Positions 13,838 through 14,884 of a DNA stretch of 14,884 bases are shown here, in pieces. The first letter of the stretch is position 1. Each line of letters opens with the position of its first letter. Source of the DNA: Treponema sp. (GTDB taxonomy: Bacteria; Spirochaetota; Spirochaetia; Treponematales; Treponemataceae); the NCBI GenBank assembly GCA_017390125.1, contig JAFPCT010000081.1, positions 1 to 14,884 of the forward strand, given 5' to 3'. The position numbers and the translations under genes were made by a program. The notes under the pieces were generated by a model. That model was not told the origin of the DNA and ran no database searches. It saw nothing but the letters and a program-made list of their open reading frames with translations.

Positions 13838-14611
13838 ATGACTGAAATTCAAAAGAAATTATTTGAGCTTCAGGATATTGAATACCGGAATTTTCAGGCA
13901 AAGCTGATTCCGGGCGTTCCGTTTGATTCTGTTATCGGAGTGCGGACCCCGGAATTGAAGGCTCTTGCAAAAAGTTATGGGAAACTGCTTTCTGGAAAGG
14001 CTGACTTTTCGGAAGCAGATGGCGTAACTGCTGAAAACATCCGTTTTTTTTTATCCTCGGCACCTCATGGGTATTTTGACGAAAACCAGCTTCATGCTTT
14101 CATTTTGGGCGAACAGAAGGAATTTGACTTGTGCGTTTCCCTTGTGGATGAATTTCTTCCGTTTGTTGACAACTGGGCAACCTGTGACCAGCTTTCTCCC
14201 AAAGTGTTTGCAAAAAACAAAAGCCGTCTGATTCCGTATGTTCAGAAGTGGCTTGATTCCGGAAAAACATATACAGTGCGTTTTGGGCTCGGCATGCTGA
14301 TGAGACATTTTTTGGAAACCAGCAGTGATGCCGGTAGTCCGGGATTTTCCCCTGAGCATCTGGAAAAGGCTGCTTCCTTGTGCCGTCCGTTCGTGAGCAA
14401 TGCAGACGACAATTACTACGTCAACATGATGATCTCATGGTATTTTGCAACTGCTCTTGCCAAGCAGTGGACTGTGACTTTTGAATTCATGAAAGGTGAA
14501 AATTGTCTTAACGAATGGTGTTTTAGAAAAAGCCTGCAGAAAGCGAGGGAAAGTTTCAGAATCAGTCCTGAGCACAAGGATATGCTCAGGAATCTGGCAG
14601 GGCGTTCCTGA
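13838..14611 (+). CDS. AlkD-like DNA alkylation repair protein (HEAT-like DNA glycosylase)
   Basis: The 257-residue protein matches the compact AlkD-type family. RTPELKALAKSYGKLL (36-51) is the typical N-terminal segment, DNWATCD (111-117) and TVRFGLGMLMRHFL (146-159) are core segments, and YVNMMISWYFATALAK is the usual late helix. W113, D117 and R148 fall where the catalytic Trp, Asp and Arg of Bacillus cereus AlkD are expected, so activity is likely retained. AlkD enzymes excise cationic alkylated bases such as 3-methyl- and 7-methylpurines without base flipping (family knowledge). ATG at 13838 is chosen over an in-frame TTG at 13832, which falls between the -10-like box and the ATG. It lies 24 bases after purB and converges on the partial gene at 14624. 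Confidence 0.9.
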   Translation: MTEIQKKLFELQDIEYRNFQAKLIPGVPFDSVIGVRTPELKALAKSYGKLLSGKADFSEADGVTAENIRFFLSSAPHGYFDENQLHAFILGEQKEFDLCVSLVDEFLPFVDNWATCDQLSPKVFAKNKSRLIPYVQKWLDSGKTYTVRFGLGMLMRHFLETSSDAGSPGFSPEHLEKAASLCRPFVSNADDNYYVNMMISWYFATALAKQWTVTFEFMKGENCLNEWCFRKSLQKARESFRISPEHKDMLRNLAGRS

Positions 14612-14623
14612 AATAAAGGTCAG

Positions 14624-14884
14624 TTAGTTATTTGCTTCGCCGTAGCGTTTAAAACTTTCTTCAGGTGATAACCATTCTGCATCAAGCCATGATGATTCAA
14701 GGTGGTTTCCGGCGTATGTGTTGTATGCTTTGCTGAAGTCTTTGTTTAGATAGTAGCTAGAGCGACATGTAAACTCTGTAACGTCAATATTTACAATTTC
14801 AATATTTACGTCAATCTGACCAAGATTTGTGACTGTGTTAGCGTTAATGGCAAAACGATAGTCATTGTTTCCAAAGTCAATTAC
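14624..14884 (-). CDS. 3' end of an unrecognised protein, cut by the window edge
   Basis: A minus-strand frame is open from the right edge for 86 codons to TAA at 14624-14626. Its codon use resembles that of the neighbouring genes, and it is convergent with the alkD-like gene 12 bases away. The residues show alternating strands near the edge (NLGQIDVNIEIVNIDVTEF) and then an aromatic, charged tail (SSWLDAEWLSPEESFKRYG). I recognise no family. The start lies outside the window. No terminator is visible between the two convergent stops. Confidence 0.6.
   Translation of the reverse strand, partial: VIDFGNNDYRFAINANTVTNLGQIDVNIEIVNIDVTEFTCRSSYYLNKDFSKAYNTYAGNHLESSWLDAEWLSPEESFKRYGEANN

Noticed and set aside
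1..14884. CRISPR array, transposon ends, phage or plasmid genes
   Set aside because: The only direct repeats are the in-frame repeats at 3205-3528, and all other sequence is accounted for by chromosomal genes with short gaps.

Overview
The window looks like chromosomal DNA of a host-associated spirochaete, most likely a gut or rumen Treponema. This is inferred from the mid-40s GC by eye, the gene families present, and a large lipoprotein coupled to an outer-membrane-like protein; nothing here fixes the species. The layout is core and housekeeping genes with tight spacing. I see no tRNA, rRNA, CRISPR array, insertion sequence or phage gene, and no gene-free stretch longer than 300 bases (the longest is 12165-12391).

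Left part, minus strand (transcription runs right to left). Tex, an S1-domain nucleic-acid-binding protein (6445-8856), ends at a clear hairpin-plus-T-run terminator. A two-gene unit follows: a 867-residue lipoprotein (3717-6320) overlaps by ATGA the start of a 613-residue exported protein with a repetitive acidic linker and a beta-rich C-terminus (1879-3720). Next, from its own sigma70-type promoter, comes a pair encoding the two subunits of an Nfn-type ferredoxin:NADP+ transhydrogenase (nfnA 941-1795, nfnB from 929 off the left edge).

Right part. Divergent from tex is azlC-azlD (8943-9967), a branched-chain amino acid exporter pair with an ATGA overlap. It is followed by a Na+/phosphate cotransporter with a PhoU-like tail (10010-11659), a convergent ybaK deacylase (11679-12164, minus), adenylosuccinate lyase purB (12392-13813), an AlkD-type DNA glycosylase (13838-14611), and the 3' end of an unrecognised minus-strand gene (14624-14884).

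The most interesting signal is regulatory. Six of the eight genes that head a transcription unit (the lipoprotein, tex, azlC, the Na/Pi transporter, purB, alkD) have no Shine-Dalgarno sequence. Each instead has a -10-like hexamer ending 6 to 9 bases before the ATG, and four of the six have a plausible -35 exactly 17 bases upstream of it. That geometry puts the transcription start on or within a few bases of the start codon, meaning leaderless or near-leaderless mRNAs. Genes inside operons (nfnB, azlD, the exported protein) and two unit heads (nfnA, ybaK) do have Shine-Dalgarno sites. The second candidate for novelty is the lipoprotein/outer-membrane-like pair, whose function I cannot name.
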